From: Methanoculleus frigidifontis
Lineage (GTDB): Archaea > Halobacteriota > Methanomicrobia > Methanomicrobiales > Methanoculleaceae
Assembly: GCF_030464345.1 (NCBI RefSeq)
Contig: NZ_VCYH01000002.1
Span: 186,001-250,000 of the forward strand
Length of the DNA: 64,000 nucleotides
Direction: 5' to 3'
Shown here: positions 7,046 to 15,597 of the stretch, one piece after another
Position numbering within the stretch: the first letter of the stretch is position 1
How the letters are laid out: each line of letters begins with the position of its first letter
The notes under the pieces: model-generated
Seen by the model: the letters and a program-made list of their open reading frames with translations, nothing else
What the model was told of the DNA's origin: nothing
The model's database searches: none
Program-made: the position numbers and the translations under genes

Positions 7046-9921
7046 AAGACGAACTGCTCCGGGCGGCGGCCGTCATCGCCCCCGAAGGCGTCGTCGAGGT
7101 GCGGGCGCTCGCCGAGAGCGCCGTCCACTCCGGCTACTTCGACGATCGTGCGGAGCTTGCCGAGCGGGCGGAGGTGCTCGACGCCGATCCGTCGGTCGGC
7201 GGGATCTACGTCACCCTCAACCCTGTGAACGGAGCGCTCCTCTCCCGGCGGGCGAACCGGATCAAGATGCGGCTCGGTAAGAAGGACGCGACCACGGCCG
7301 ACGCCGATATTGTGAAACGGCGCTGGCTGCCGATCGATATCGACCCAGTCCGGCCGAGCGGGGTCTCCTCGACCGAGGAAGAGCACGACCTGGCGCTGGC
7401 GACGGCCGAGAAGATCGCCGCATGGCTCGCAGAAGAAGGTTTCCCGGTGCCGGTGCGGGCCGACTCCGGCAACGGCGCCCACCTCCTCTACCGGATCGAT
7501 CTGCCGAACGACGACGTGGCGACGGATCTTGTGAAGAACTGTCTCACCGTCCTCGACGCCCTCTTCTCCAATGGAAAGGTTACGGTTGACACCGCAAACT
7601 ACAACGCCGCCCGGATCTGGAAACTCTACGGCACGGTCTCGCGGAAGGGCGACAACACGGCGGAGCGGCCGCACCGGAGGGCGAAGCTCCTCTCCGTTCC
7701 AGAGGAGATAGATATTGTTCCGCTGGAGCAGCTCACGCACCTCGCCGGGCTGCTCCCAAAAGAGGAGCCGGCGCCGAAGCGACCGAACGACAACGGGTTT
7801 GCCATCGACCTCGCCACCTGGCTCCTCGATCAGAACATCGCAGTGCGGTCGACGCGGCCGTACCGCGGCGGCACGCTCTACACTCTCGAGGACTGCCCGT
7901 TCTCCTCGGCGCACAAAGACGGCGCCTTTGCGATCCAGTTCGCGAACGGCGCGATCTTCGCCGGCTGCCACCACCAGAGCTGCGGCGGCGGTGCGCAGCG
8001 TTGGCCGGAGCTCCGCGACCGCTACCGCCCGCGGGAGAAGCGGACACTGATACCGAAGAGGAAGGAGGACAAATCCGACCCTCCTCCTGCTCCGCCGGAG
8101 GACGAGCACCACCGCCGGGCGATGGAGATCCTCCGCCAGGGCGACCCGCTCGGGTTCCTGCTCGAGACCTTCTACAGGTCCCACGTCGGCGACCGTATCG
8201 TCGCGGAGTGTCTGGTCCTGTCGGTCGCCTCGCAGTCGGTGATGAACACCAAAGGCCTGCACGTCGCGATCTCCGGTAACTCCGGGAAGGGCAAGAGCCA
8301 CGCCTGTTCGACGATGCTCAGCCTGATCCCGGAGGCCTACAAGATGACCGGCACTGTCTCCAACAAGGCGCTCTACTACGCCGACGACCTCCGGCCCGGG
8401 ACGGTGATCCTCTTCGACGACACGACGCTCTCAGATGATCTGCAGGAGGTCCTGAAAGCAGCGACGTCATCCTTCCACGACCCGATCGAGCACCGGACGC
8501 TCACCTCGGACCGGCAGCTCCGGGTCTGCAGCATCCCGGAGCGGTGCGTCTGGTGGCTCGCCAAGGTCGAGAACCCGGGCGATGACCAGGTGATGAACCG
8601 GATGCTCACGGTCTGGATCGACGACTCTGCCGAGCAGGACCGGGCGGTGCTCGAGCACCTCAAGCGGGTTGAGGCCGGCGAGCAGCCGAAGGGCGATGGC
8701 CCGGACGTCCTGACCGCCCGGGCACTCTGGGCAGCCATCAAGCAGCACCGGATCTTCGTCCGGATCCCGTTCGCCCGGCGGATCCAGTTCTCCAGCGCCG
8801 CGAACCGCCGCAACCCGGCGATGCTCTTCGACCTGATCAAGTGCCACGCGGCTTTGCGGTTCCTGCAACGGGAGCACCGGGAGGCCGGTGGCATCACCCA
8901 GATCGAGGCGACGCGGCAGGACTTCGAGGCCGCTGCCCGGCTCTACGGCGCGATCAACCAGGAGGGCGGCGGACAGGACTCGAAGATGACCCGTAACGAG
9001 GCGGCGGCACTGGCGACGATCGCCCGGATGGGGTGGGAGACGTTCACGGTCCGGATGCTGCAGCAGGCGACCGGATTGTCATATCATCAGGTCCGGCGAA
9101 TCCTGCAGGGCTACTCCGCCCGGGGGATGACCTACTGCGGCCTCCTCGAGAAGTGCCCGGCCATCAGCGTGGTGGACGCGACCGTCATCGACGAGAGCAC
9201 CGGGACGACCGTCCGCCGGCACGAGCGCCACTTTCAGTTCGATATCGAGCGTTACCGGGAGTGGGTGGCAGAGCTCGCGGTCTGGCTGGAAGACGAGGAT
9301 GAAGGTGCGGGGGAGGAGGGCTCCCCGCCGCCTCCGGACGGGTGTTGCAACACCGGTTGCAAACAGGAGTGCAAAGGGGTGTGCAAAGGGGTGTGCAAAG
9401 AGATCGAGGAGGAGTGTTCGGGGCATTCCGGCGATGAATCCGGAAATAACGAAGATCTGGTCGAGATCGATCGCGACGATCCGAGGTCGTTTGCAACAAT
9501 TTCCGGATCGCACGGCACGCCCGATCTAACTCCACCGGAAGAACAGCCTGATCACGTGCACGAACCCTCGAAGCTGTGCGTTTTCGGATCTGTTGCAAAC
9601 GAAAAAATCGAAAATGGCAATGTATCGAGGAATCTAAAATTCCCTGACGTATCAAAGAGTTCGGTCGCGAAAAGTGTTTGCACTCATGTTTGCACACCCC
9701 TTTGCAACACCATGTACAACAGTGTTGCAACACCCGTCCGGCCGCTGCCCGGACTGCTCGATCACCGGGCCTTCGAGCGGGCGCGCGTGGAGCTTGGCCG
9801 GTGCGATATCTGCGGTACCGGGAAGGCGGTCTATCGCTCCCGCGAGGCGCAGACGAACATCTGCCAGGGGTGTTATGCCCGGCTGGTGCGGGAGTGGAAC
9901 GCGAGGGAGGGGGTGCGGTGA
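7042..9921 (+). CDS. Primase-helicase-like replication protein of an integrated element
   Basis: The 959-aa protein has an archaeo-eukaryotic primase-like N-terminus with the acidic pair DID (99-101), SGNGAHLLYRID (about 142-153) and NAARIWKLYGTVSRKG. A Cys/His cluster follows (DCPF...CHHQSC). The helicase-type ATPase has Walker A GNSGKGKS (412-419) and a Walker B-like TVILFDD. A winged-helix region comes next, then a low-complexity linker with cysteine-lysine repeats and a final Cys4 ribbon (CDIC...CQGC). This fits plasmid or virus primase-helicases that start replication on their own origin. It sits in an overlapping gene chain without a visible integrase. The linker DNA carries iteron-like repeats. 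Confidence 0.8.
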   Translation: MKDELLRAAAVIAPEGVVEVRALAESAVHSGYFDDRAELAERAEVLDADPSVGGIYVTLNPVNGALLSRRANRIKMRLGKKDATTADADIVKRRWLPIDIDPVRPSGVSSTEEEHDLALATAEKIAAWLAEEGFPVPVRADSGNGAHLLYRIDLPNDDVATDLVKNCLTVLDALFSNGKVTVDTANYNAARIWKLYGTVSRKGDNTAERPHRRAKLLSVPEEIDIVPLEQLTHLAGLLPKEEPAPKRPNDNGFAIDLATWLLDQNIAVRSTRPYRGGTLYTLEDCPFSSAHKDGAFAIQFANGAIFAGCHHQSCGGGAQRWPELRDRYRPREKRTLIPKRKEDKSDPPPAPPEDEHHRRAMEILRQGDPLGFLLETFYRSHVGDRIVAECLVLSVASQSVMNTKGLHVAISGNSGKGKSHACSTMLSLIPEAYKMTGTVSNKALYYADDLRPGTVILFDDTTLSDDLQEVLKAATSSFHDPIEHRTLTSDRQLRVCSIPERCVWWLAKVENPGDDQVMNRMLTVWIDDSAEQDRAVLEHLKRVEAGEQPKGDGPDVLTARALWAAIKQHRIFVRIPFARRIQFSSAANRRNPAMLFDLIKCHAALRFLQREHREAGGITQIEATRQDFEAAARLYGAINQEGGGQDSKMTRNEAAALATIARMGWETFTVRMLQQATGLSYHQVRRILQGYSARGMTYCGLLEKCPAISVVDATVIDESTGTTVRRHERHFQFDIERYREWVAELAVWLEDEDEGAGEEGSPPPPDGCCNTGCKQECKGVCKGVCKEIEEECSGHSGDESGNNEDLVEIDRDDPRSFATISGSHGTPDLTPPEEQPDHVHEPSKLCVFGSVANEKIENGNVSRNLKFPDVSKSSVAKSVCTHVCTPLCNTMYNSVATPVRPLPGLLDHRAFERARVELGRCDICGTGKAVYRSREAQTNICQGCYARLVREWNAREGVR
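9341..9733. repeat. Iteron-like TTGCAA repeat field inside the rep gene
   Basis: About eleven TGCAAA/TTGCAA words lie in 390 bases. Three direct copies of TGCAAAGGGGTG-type units start at 9370, 9382 and 9394, exactly 12 bases apart. Opposite-orientation TTTGCA copies start at 9678, 9689 and 9701. The ends are perfect palindromes, GGTGTTGCAACACC (9341-9354) and GTGTTGCAACAC (9722-9733), so the two halves form a large inverted repeat. It encodes the linker of the primase-helicase. The layout resembles an origin or initiator-binding region. Confidence 0.65.
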
Positions 9922-10319
9922 TCCCGGTCGATCCCCTGCAGGGGCCGGCGGTGAAAAGCGCTGTGAAACACAGGCAAAATTCGTCACCTGATGATACTGC
10001 ACAGTTCAAGGAGGCAGTTCTAGGATGCAAGAAAATAGACCGAAAGGTGAGTTATGGGCATGAAACCGGAATTCAGAGCAGAGTAGGTGCCTTAATCAAA
10101 AGGGTCGGGCACCGGTATGTGACAAGCAGATCCATCCACTTTCAGGAGAAGATTATGCATCAGCCAGTATTGACAGGAGAAATGTGTCATCAGTGCACTG
10201 GTGAGAACGGGGTACCCTTATCCCATTTCAAAAGATTGATTATCATCCCCGGTGATACTCCGATTCAGAACAAGAAACTATTATCATCTGCCGCCCATAT
10301 ATCAAGGAGTGTGAAATGA
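9918..10319 (+). CDS. Possible linking ORF between rep and HEPN cassette
   Basis: A GTG at 9918 overlaps the rep stop (GTGA) and the frame runs 133 codons to a TGA that overlaps the next start (ATGA at 10316-10319). The predicted protein (MIPVDPLQGPAVKS...) is basic, with no family signature and a mixed composition. Overlaps at both ends argue for translation, but the unstructured sequence argues that part is chance open frame. Confidence 0.35.
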   Translation: MIPVDPLQGPAVKSAVKHRQNSSPDDTAQFKEAVLGCKKIDRKVSYGHETGIQSRVGALIKRVGHRYVTSRSIHFQEKIMHQPVLTGEMCHQCTGENGVPLSHFKRLIIIPGDTPIQNKKLLSSAAHISRSVK

Positions 10320-11053
10320 GCGGATATCGAAACCCACCGGTTATTGAGGCTGTCTGTGAATTTCGATTCCCACCGGATACACCATGGGATGCTGCCATTC
10401 CTGAGCGCCTCTATGAGCGGTTAAAAGAGGAGTTCCCCCACAGAGAAGTTCAGAAAGGGCAGGAACTTGAGATAACGCAAGGTAATTCCGGAGTCAGTCA
10501 AAAGGTCATATCGGTGGAGCGTACAATACTCTACTCGGAGAACCGTAAGATCCTGCTTCATATCGGGAACCATATTCTTGCGATCAACTGCCTGCAGCCG
10601 TACCCGTCCTGGAAAGTCTTCCAGCCTAAAATTCAACAGACATTCAACGCCATACAGGAGGTGACTGGGATCACAGGAATCGACCGGATCGGCCTCATGT
10701 ACCTAGATAAGATAGAGATCCCGGAAGAGACCGGAAAACTTAAAGATTACTTCAATTTCCACCCGGGTATCGGAGAACATCTTCCTCAAAAATTCGTCAA
10801 TTTCATAGTGGGGTGTGATTTTCCCTTTGCCGACATGCGGGATATTTGCCGCCTGCAACTCACACGCGCTATGCAGGAAAAACCGGGAAATTCGGCATTT
10901 ATCCTGACAACAGACTACTTCCTCGCAAAACGGCAGGCGATTGCTCCAGACGAAGTGTTTGAATGGCTCGAGAATGCACATAGAGAAGTGCGAGAGATCT
11001 TTGAAGGAAGTGTGACGGACAAATTGAGATCGCTGTTTGATCTGGAGGACTGA
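10316..11053 (+). CDS. TIGR04255-like protein of unknown function
   Basis: The 245-aa protein begins MSGYRNPPVIEAVCEFRF, the typical opening of the sporadically distributed TIGR04255 family, and keeps its mixed alpha/beta pattern, with FQPKIQQTFNAIQEVTG and RIGLMYLDKIEIP in the middle. Its role is not known; family members sit next to toxin-like or defence genes. It starts a three-gene set with gaps of 2 and 3 bases. The set is AT-richer than the rep gene upstream, which suggests separate acquisition. Confidence 0.7.
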   Translation: MSGYRNPPVIEAVCEFRFPPDTPWDAAIPERLYERLKEEFPHREVQKGQELEITQGNSGVSQKVISVERTILYSENRKILLHIGNHILAINCLQPYPSWKVFQPKIQQTFNAIQEVTGITGIDRIGLMYLDKIEIPEETGKLKDYFNFHPGIGEHLPQKFVNFIVGCDFPFADMRDICRLQLTRAMQEKPGNSAFILTTDYFLAKRQAIAPDEVFEWLENAHREVREIFEGSVTDKLRSLFDLED

Positions 11054-11055
11054 AT

Positions 11056-11622
11056 ATGGAAACAGGATGGTTCATCGATCCATATCGTGCACGCCAGAGA
11101 GTCTGGATTACTGCAGGCGAACTTGACAGAATCGAGACAGAGTATCCCTGGAAGGTACGGCTGCAGCAGCTACTTGAAAAATATCTGGGCTATACCTGTG
11201 TGAAATTCTGCGAGATGTTTGGAGAGAACATTGACCTTACTGACTACTCGGGTGAAAGCACCTATCTCTCCACCGATATTGAGCAATCTCTCCTACACCT
11301 CCATGAGTACCTCGGGTTCGAGTTTCCCAACCCAGGAAGTGTTGTCAACTACCTCCGTCAGAATCCGGGCATTTATGATGCCGTGCTCTATGCATGCATG
11401 CTAGCAGAAGAGGCGTTCGGTCAAAGAGCTCAGATCACCCTTGATGTGTATAGCGATCCCGAGATAGAGGACGAATACCTGACTATCTATATCCGCCAGC
11501 ATACGTACGATACCGACATTATGGAACAGATCGACGTGATCTGTGGCGAGTATGAAGCAGCCCTTGGTGATCAACCGGGCTGGATCGTCGTTACTACAGA
11601 CTTTAGACCTCCAACGGAGTAG
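11056..11622 (+). CDS. Unknown protein, middle gene of HEPN cassette
   Basis: The 188-aa product starts METGWFIDPYRARQRVW and is acidic, with alternating strands and helices (ITLDVYSDPEIEDEYLTIYI). I do not recognise it. It starts 2 bases after the TIGR04255-like gene and ends 3 bases before the HEPN-like gene, so the three are almost certainly co-expressed. The acidic nature and position between the other two would fit an antitoxin or adaptor, which is only inference. Confidence 0.65.
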   Translation: METGWFIDPYRARQRVWITAGELDRIETEYPWKVRLQQLLEKYLGYTCVKFCEMFGENIDLTDYSGESTYLSTDIEQSLLHLHEYLGFEFPNPGSVVNYLRQNPGIYDAVLYACMLAEEAFGQRAQITLDVYSDPEIEDEYLTIYIRQHTYDTDIMEQIDVICGEYEAALGDQPGWIVVTTDFRPPTE

Positions 11623-11625
11623 TTC

Positions 11626-11994
11626 ATGCAGTTTCAATGGTCTCACTTCATCGACGTCGCAATATTCCTTTTTAGTAACGCAGACGATACGACTATACCC
11701 AGGGAAGCTGCTTATAGGAGCGCGATCAGCCGAGCATATTATGCGGCGTTCTGTCACGCAAAGTGGCATGCAAAAGATAATTTCTTGTTTGAACCTGCCG
11801 ACAATGAAGAGGACCATCGCGATCTCCGAGACCATCTAAAAGACCATGGGAAGAAGGATATCGCACGATATCTCACTCAGCTTCGACAATGGCGGAACGA
11901 AAGCGACTATGATGACCCGGCATATAATGCGACCTCACAGAAGGTCCAGTCGGCCATCAGTCTTGCCGAGAAGGTAGTAAGTACTCTCAAGTGA
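11626..11994 (+). CDS. HEPN-like domain protein
   Basis: The 122-aa all-helical protein has the HEPN pattern: AAYRSAISRAYYAAFCHAKW in the second helix and the end motif RQWRNESDYDD. HEPN domains include many RNases of toxin-antitoxin and defence systems. The canonical R-x4-6-H pair is not obvious; the conserved Arg-Asn and Asp-Tyr place it in the RNxxDY-type subgroup, so it may bind rather than cut RNA. It closes the three-gene cassette and is followed by about 150 bases of decayed sequence. Confidence 0.7.
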   Translation: MQFQWSHFIDVAIFLFSNADDTTIPREAAYRSAISRAYYAAFCHAKWHAKDNFLFEPADNEEDHRDLRDHLKDHGKKDIARYLTQLRQWRNESDYDDPAYNATSQKVQSAISLAEKVVSTLK

Positions 11995-12151
11995 TTACGG
12001 CGTTCCACTCTCGGGCGAAAGGGAATCTAAGGGATTACTTCCTGTGACGTGAAGAAATACGCATCCCGAAGGAGATAGGCCAGTAATCCAACTTAATTTA
12101 TCTCTGCACGATTTTATAGGGAGCAACCCCATTTGCAACTGTGATGCAACC

Positions 12152-12544
12152 ATGGCCCCAGCCTCTTCCCGGCGTGCTCGACTACCGCGAGTTCGAGCGG
12201 GTGAAATGTTCGGAGCTCCGGGGATCTGTTCGAAGCAAAGCTCCGAACATTTGATCGCAAGCTCCGAACATTTGGATACATTACGCGAAATTGCAAGGCC
12301 GGTTAGATCTGTGCGGAAAGCGCCGAAGAAGGTAGTAGAGGAAACGATTCTCTGCCTCTGCGAGGAGAGATTCCTAACTCTCGATGACTTAGCCGAACTG
12401 CTAAACCGGAGCAAAGATTCGCTCCGGAACCACTATATCAACCCCATGCTGGAGGATGGCAGGATCGAGGCGAGGTACAAGAATGTTCCCACTCATCCCC
12501 TTCAGGGGTACCGGACGGCGGCCGGTGCAAAGATCGGGAAGTAG
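12152..12544 (+). pseudogene. Fused remnant: rep 3' end plus winged-helix tail
   Basis: A neighbouring frame at 12160-12200 reads PLPGVLDYREFERVK, closely like PLPGLLDHRAFERAR in the C-terminus of the 959-aa primase-helicase. This marks a decayed rep gene end. The open frame then passes through the TGTTCGGAGCT repeat and ends in a winged-helix region (FLTLDDLAELLNRSKDSLRNHYINPMLE) of the kind found at the C-terminus of AlbA/RecG-like ATP-binding proteins. The 130-aa frame is open, but its parts come from different genes. Confidence 0.5.
12201..12335 (+). repeat. Direct repeat A with TGTTCGGAGCT palindrome parts, copy 1
   Basis: It holds AAATGTTCGGAGCT (12204-12217) and two exact inverted copies AGCTCCGAACATTT (12239-12252 and 12260-12273). 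The whole stretch of about 135 bases is repeated with few differences at 13191-13325. It occupies the place where the intact rep gene has its zinc ribbon and TTGCAA repeats. Confidence 0.75.
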
Positions 12545-12575
12545 TGATTACCTGCCAGAGAGGAAGGCAGTTACC

Positions 12576-12983
12576 AATGTTTCGGCGACGCTCTCGGGCA
12601 ACCCGCTCCTCGCCGAGCCGATGTACCTGACCGGCTACATCGAGCGGATGGGCACGGGAACGCGGGACATGATCCGCCGCTGCACGGAGGCTGAGCTGCC
12701 GGAGCCGGAGTTTGGCGTCAGCGACGGGTTCCAGACGATCGTCCGCCGGGTCCAGGGTGGGGAAGAACCTTCGGGAAAAACTTCGGGAAAAACTTCGGGG
12801 TTAATCCTGGAGATGATCCGACGACAGCCAGAGATCACGATACCGGAGATGGCCGAAGCACTGGGCAAGAGCACCAGGGCCATAGAGTTGCAACTGGCAA
12901 AACTCAAAAAATCCGGAAAGGTGCAACGCATCGGCCCGGCAAAGGGTGGCCGCTGGGAGATTACCGAAGGCGGAGATGAGTAG
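12576..12983 (+). pseudogene. C-terminal fragment of AlbA/RecG-like ATP-binding protein
   Basis: The frame reads GNPLLAEPMYLTGYIERMG, TGTRDMIRRCTEAELPEPEF, then a winged helix (ITIPEMAEALGKSTRAIELQLAKLKKSGKVQRIG) and stops at 12983. These are the end of the ATPase-like domain and the C-terminal DNA-binding domain of Schlafen/AlbA_2-type ATP-binding proteins. The N-terminal two thirds are missing, so it is a 5'-truncated gene. A related frameshifted gene lies at 25602-27271. Confidence 0.65.
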
Positions 12984-13401
12984 CGTCGAAGAGGGCGAGA
13001 TCTTCACGCAGGTGTCGGTCGTCACCTCCTTCCGGGCGATGCGTGAAGGCAGGCTGAAAGAGGCGATGAAAGAGCACCCTCACGATATCACCGCGGCTCG
13101 TGGTGGTCTGGTCGGTAAGGAGCTTCTGATGCGTGAAGGATTGGGCAGGAGCACGTTCTCCTACCGTCCCGGCCACCACCCGATGGGAGGTGAAATGTTC
13201 GGAGCTCCTGGGATCTGTTCGAAGTCGAGCTCCGAACATCTGCCGGGGAGCTCCGAACATTTGGATACGCTGCACGAGATTGCAAGGCCGGTCGGATCTG
13301 TGCGGAAAGCGTCGAGGAAGGCGGCCTACCACTCACGCAAGAAGCGGGCGAACGTCAGCGAGGGGCGGTATGCCCGGCTGGTGCGGGAGGGGCGGCGGTG
13401 A
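12976..13401 (+). pseudogene. Mosaic ORF ending in a rep C-terminal tail
   Basis: The ATG at 12976 overlaps the stop of the fragment before it. The first 60 codons (MSSVEEGEIFTQVSVV) are unknown. The frame then crosses repeat A copy 2 and ends ANVSEGRYARLVREGRR, which matches TNICQGCYARLVREWN at the end of the 959-aa primase-helicase with both cysteines lost. I read this as another decayed rep 3' end fused to unrelated sequence. Confidence 0.4.
13191..13325 (+). repeat. Direct repeat A, copy 2
   Basis: The copy carries AAATGTTCGGAGCT (13193-13206), AGCTCCGAACAT (13228-13239) and AGCTCCGAACATTT (13249-13262) in the same order and spacing as the copy 990 bases upstream. The spacers between the motifs differ while the motifs are kept. 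Confidence 0.75.
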
Positions 13402-13505
13402 TGCGCCCGTGCTTTGAGAAAGGGTTATCGTTTGGCACCGGTAATACGCACACATACAGACTTGTTTTCCCGGGAGAGCGGAAGCTGCAGGGTCGAGGTG
13501 AGGGT

Positions 13506-14714
13506 ATGCGCAAGCAGACGTTGATCAATGCGTTGCTGTATGCAGTGGAGCGTGACAACCGCATCGGTCGGACGAAACTCCTGAAGTTCATCTTCCTTGT
13601 AGATCTCATCTACTACAACCAGAGAGGGACAACGCTCTGCGGGACGACCTATATCCGCATGCCCCAGGGGCCGGCCGAGGCTGCAGCATTTCAACTGACG
13701 TCGGTGTCGAGCGCCTACTTCGACGTGATGACACCGACGAAAAGGGCGCACCCGGGAAGACGGACAGCAGGCAGCCGTTCCCGAGGCAAGGCCTCCGAAT
13801 CCTACGGATATCACCCCAGGATGCAGGCGGATCTGTCGCTCTTTACGCCCTACGAACGGCTGCTTCTCTCGACCGTGCTCCAGTGGGTAAGGGCCCGAAG
13901 AGCCGACCGTATCAGCGACATCACCCACCAGTTCCGTCTCTGGAAGGAGTTCTCCGATGGCGAGGAGATCCCGCTTGAGCACTTCCGGTTACGTTCTGAC
14001 GAAATCGCGTACCTGGAGCGGAGCGGTCTGCATGCCGATGGGTTCGAGCGCACGTTCTGCACGAGCATCCTCCCCCTCTCCACGAAGGTTGCCGGTGCGG
14101 TTCATGCCCTGGACACGGAGCGGATTGCCACGGGATATATCCTGGACGATACCGAGGCGAGCCGCTCCGTGTACAGCCCGGTCTGCACGTTCTGCATCCA
14201 TCTCACCTCGGGACCGGATCGGACGTGCGAGGCTTTCCCGGGAGGAATCCCCGAAGAGATCTGGGAAGGCCGCAACACGGTGCGCTCCCCCCTGAACGCG
14301 GAGTGGATTGCCGCCGTCGAGGAGGTTTTAGACGGCCTCATTGCGGCGTATCCGCTTCCCGCTCTTGAGGTCTTCTACGACGCATACCTGGCGTGGGACG
14401 ACGCATACCGCCTCGCCCTCCGCCGCAACCCTTCGCGCGCCCCTACGCTCGCGACCGAAGGCTGCAATGCCCTCTGCTTCGTCTCGCACGTCGTCGCGAC
14501 GGGCATGATCCCGATTGTGTATACAGAGGAGCAATTGCAGGAGTTCTGCGACACGATGGAGCAGCGCTTCAATGTCGAGCGGGAGAACCTCGGCCGCGAT
14601 CATCAGCCCTCTCTCCCGCCGGACTCCGACGGCGACGTATCGGCTCTCGTCGATATGGCAATGCGTATCTCCCGCGATCTCGCGTGCGGCGCGTCTCCGG
14701 CAGGGAAGAGGTAG
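13506..14714 (+). CDS. Panacea (DUF4065-like) protein with Cys motif domain
   Basis: I chose the ATG at 13506, preceded by GAGGTGAGG, over an upstream ATG at 13398. The 402-aa protein opens with TLINALLYAVERDN and RTKLLKFIFLVDLIYYNQRG, the SocA/Panacea pattern of a domain known as a broad antitoxin against many toxins. From residue 226 it has a different domain with CTFCIHL...CEAFPGGIPEEIW, a probable metal-binding motif seen in phage and hypothetical proteins. No toxin gene is clearly paired with it. The fusion is the notable point; function is uncertain. Confidence 0.6.
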   Translation: MRKQTLINALLYAVERDNRIGRTKLLKFIFLVDLIYYNQRGTTLCGTTYIRMPQGPAEAAAFQLTSVSSAYFDVMTPTKRAHPGRRTAGSRSRGKASESYGYHPRMQADLSLFTPYERLLLSTVLQWVRARRADRISDITHQFRLWKEFSDGEEIPLEHFRLRSDEIAYLERSGLHADGFERTFCTSILPLSTKVAGAVHALDTERIATGYILDDTEASRSVYSPVCTFCIHLTSGPDRTCEAFPGGIPEEIWEGRNTVRSPLNAEWIAAVEEVLDGLIAAYPLPALEVFYDAYLAWDDAYRLALRRNPSRAPTLATEGCNALCFVSHVVATGMIPIVYTEEQLQEFCDTMEQRFNVERENLGRDHQPSLPPDSDGDVSALVDMAMRISRDLACGASPAGKR

Positions 14715-14715
14715 G

Positions 14716-15180
14716 CTGCCCTATCTCCTCGCCAGTGACGTCCTCATCGGGTACTATTTCCACGTCGCCGATACCTGGGGAGTCGAGGCTGCGGATGTCT
14801 TCGACGACCCGGAGCCGAACCATTCCAGCAGAGGAGTCTGTGCCGAGTGTTTCGGCGACGGGACGGGAGGGCGGTGCAACACCATCCGGCAGAATCTCGT
14901 CTGCGCATTCCGGCGGGCGGTCGCGCACCTGAGACCGGCCAGGTCGGCGGGGACCCTCCTCACCGAGGCCGAGAGCCGCGAGTGGCGGATCGTCCCACCT
15001 CTCCGGACGGTTGCCGAACGCTGCCGCGAATGCCCGGAAGCGGCTCTGGAGAAGCTCGCGGCGGCGGCGCTGTGTCCTCGCGGACCGGGAGGTGCTGGCG
15101 CTCTACACCGGAGACTACCGCCATATCGTCGTCAACCGCGATCTCATCCTCTCCACGACGTCAGGTACCTGGGCGAGCGG
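14716..15180 (+). pseudogene. Degraded ORF of unknown origin
   Basis: A plus frame without a usable start reads GRLPYLLASDVLIGYYFHVAD and VCAECFGDGTGG. At about 15070 sense-like sequence shifts to another frame (REVLALYTGDYRHIVVNR). This looks like one frameshifted gene that also lacks its start. No family recognised. Confidence 0.3.
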
Positions 15181-15247
15181 ACGGGCAGCCGCTCGCCGGT
15201 CTGATAGGGCTTGGAAACATTGGTGGCGCCCTCCTTCGACGAAGAGC

Positions 15248-15278
15248 AAATGCCAACCCTTTTGCCGGGCTGTTTTCC
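15248..15278 (+). repeat. 31-bp direct repeat, copy 1
   Basis: It matches 15790-15820 at 29 of 31 positions. The shared core is TTTTGCCGGGCTGTTTTCC. The two copies bracket a 510-bp segment holding the small minus-strand gene. It may be a duplicated junction or regulatory site. Confidence 0.65.
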
Positions 15279-15324
15279 CCATCTGCCTGACAGATCCGCC
15301 CCCCAGTCGCACCATACTGAACTG

Positions 15325-15597
15325 TCAGGGGAAGATCAGGCTGATTCTCCCCTCCGCGGTCTCAATGTAGGCGGGGAGCGGATGTTCGTAGGTGGAGTCC
15401 TCAAACTGTATCTGCGTGACGACCTCGACGGGGATCTCCACGCGGTATCGCTGACCGTCCTTGAAGATCCGGACGGTGATATCTCCCGGGGTGCCGATGA
15501 CGAGCATGTGATCCCTCTCGATGGCAGCCGGATACGTTTTCTCCTCAAGGTCAAACCCAGCTTCGACCAGATCTTCCTCATAGATCTCGAATATCAT
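15325..15597 (-). CDS. Small acidic hypothetical protein
   Basis: The 90-aa product starts MIFEIYEEDLVEAGFDLEE and continues with beta-rich segments (HMLVIGTPGDITVRIFKDG, YRVEIPVEVVTQ). It is acidic with sensible composition and has no Cys or membrane segment. It runs opposite to the restriction gene. AT-rich sequence at 15630-15680 may carry its promoter. I recognise no family; it could be an antitoxin or restriction-control protein by position only. Confidence 0.5.
   Translation of the reverse strand: MIFEIYEEDLVEAGFDLEEKTYPAAIERDHMLVIGTPGDITVRIFKDGQRYRVEIPVEVVTQIQFEDSTYEHPLPAYIETAEGRISLIFP

Noticed and set aside
6865-8301. Minus-strand ORF of 478 codons opposite the primase-helicase
   Set aside because: Antisense shadow in GC-rich DNA; the plus strand has the ATPase and primase motifs.
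9370-9405. Short tandem repeats as a CRISPR start
   Set aside because: Units are 12 bp without spacers and lie inside an open frame; no cas genes are in the window.
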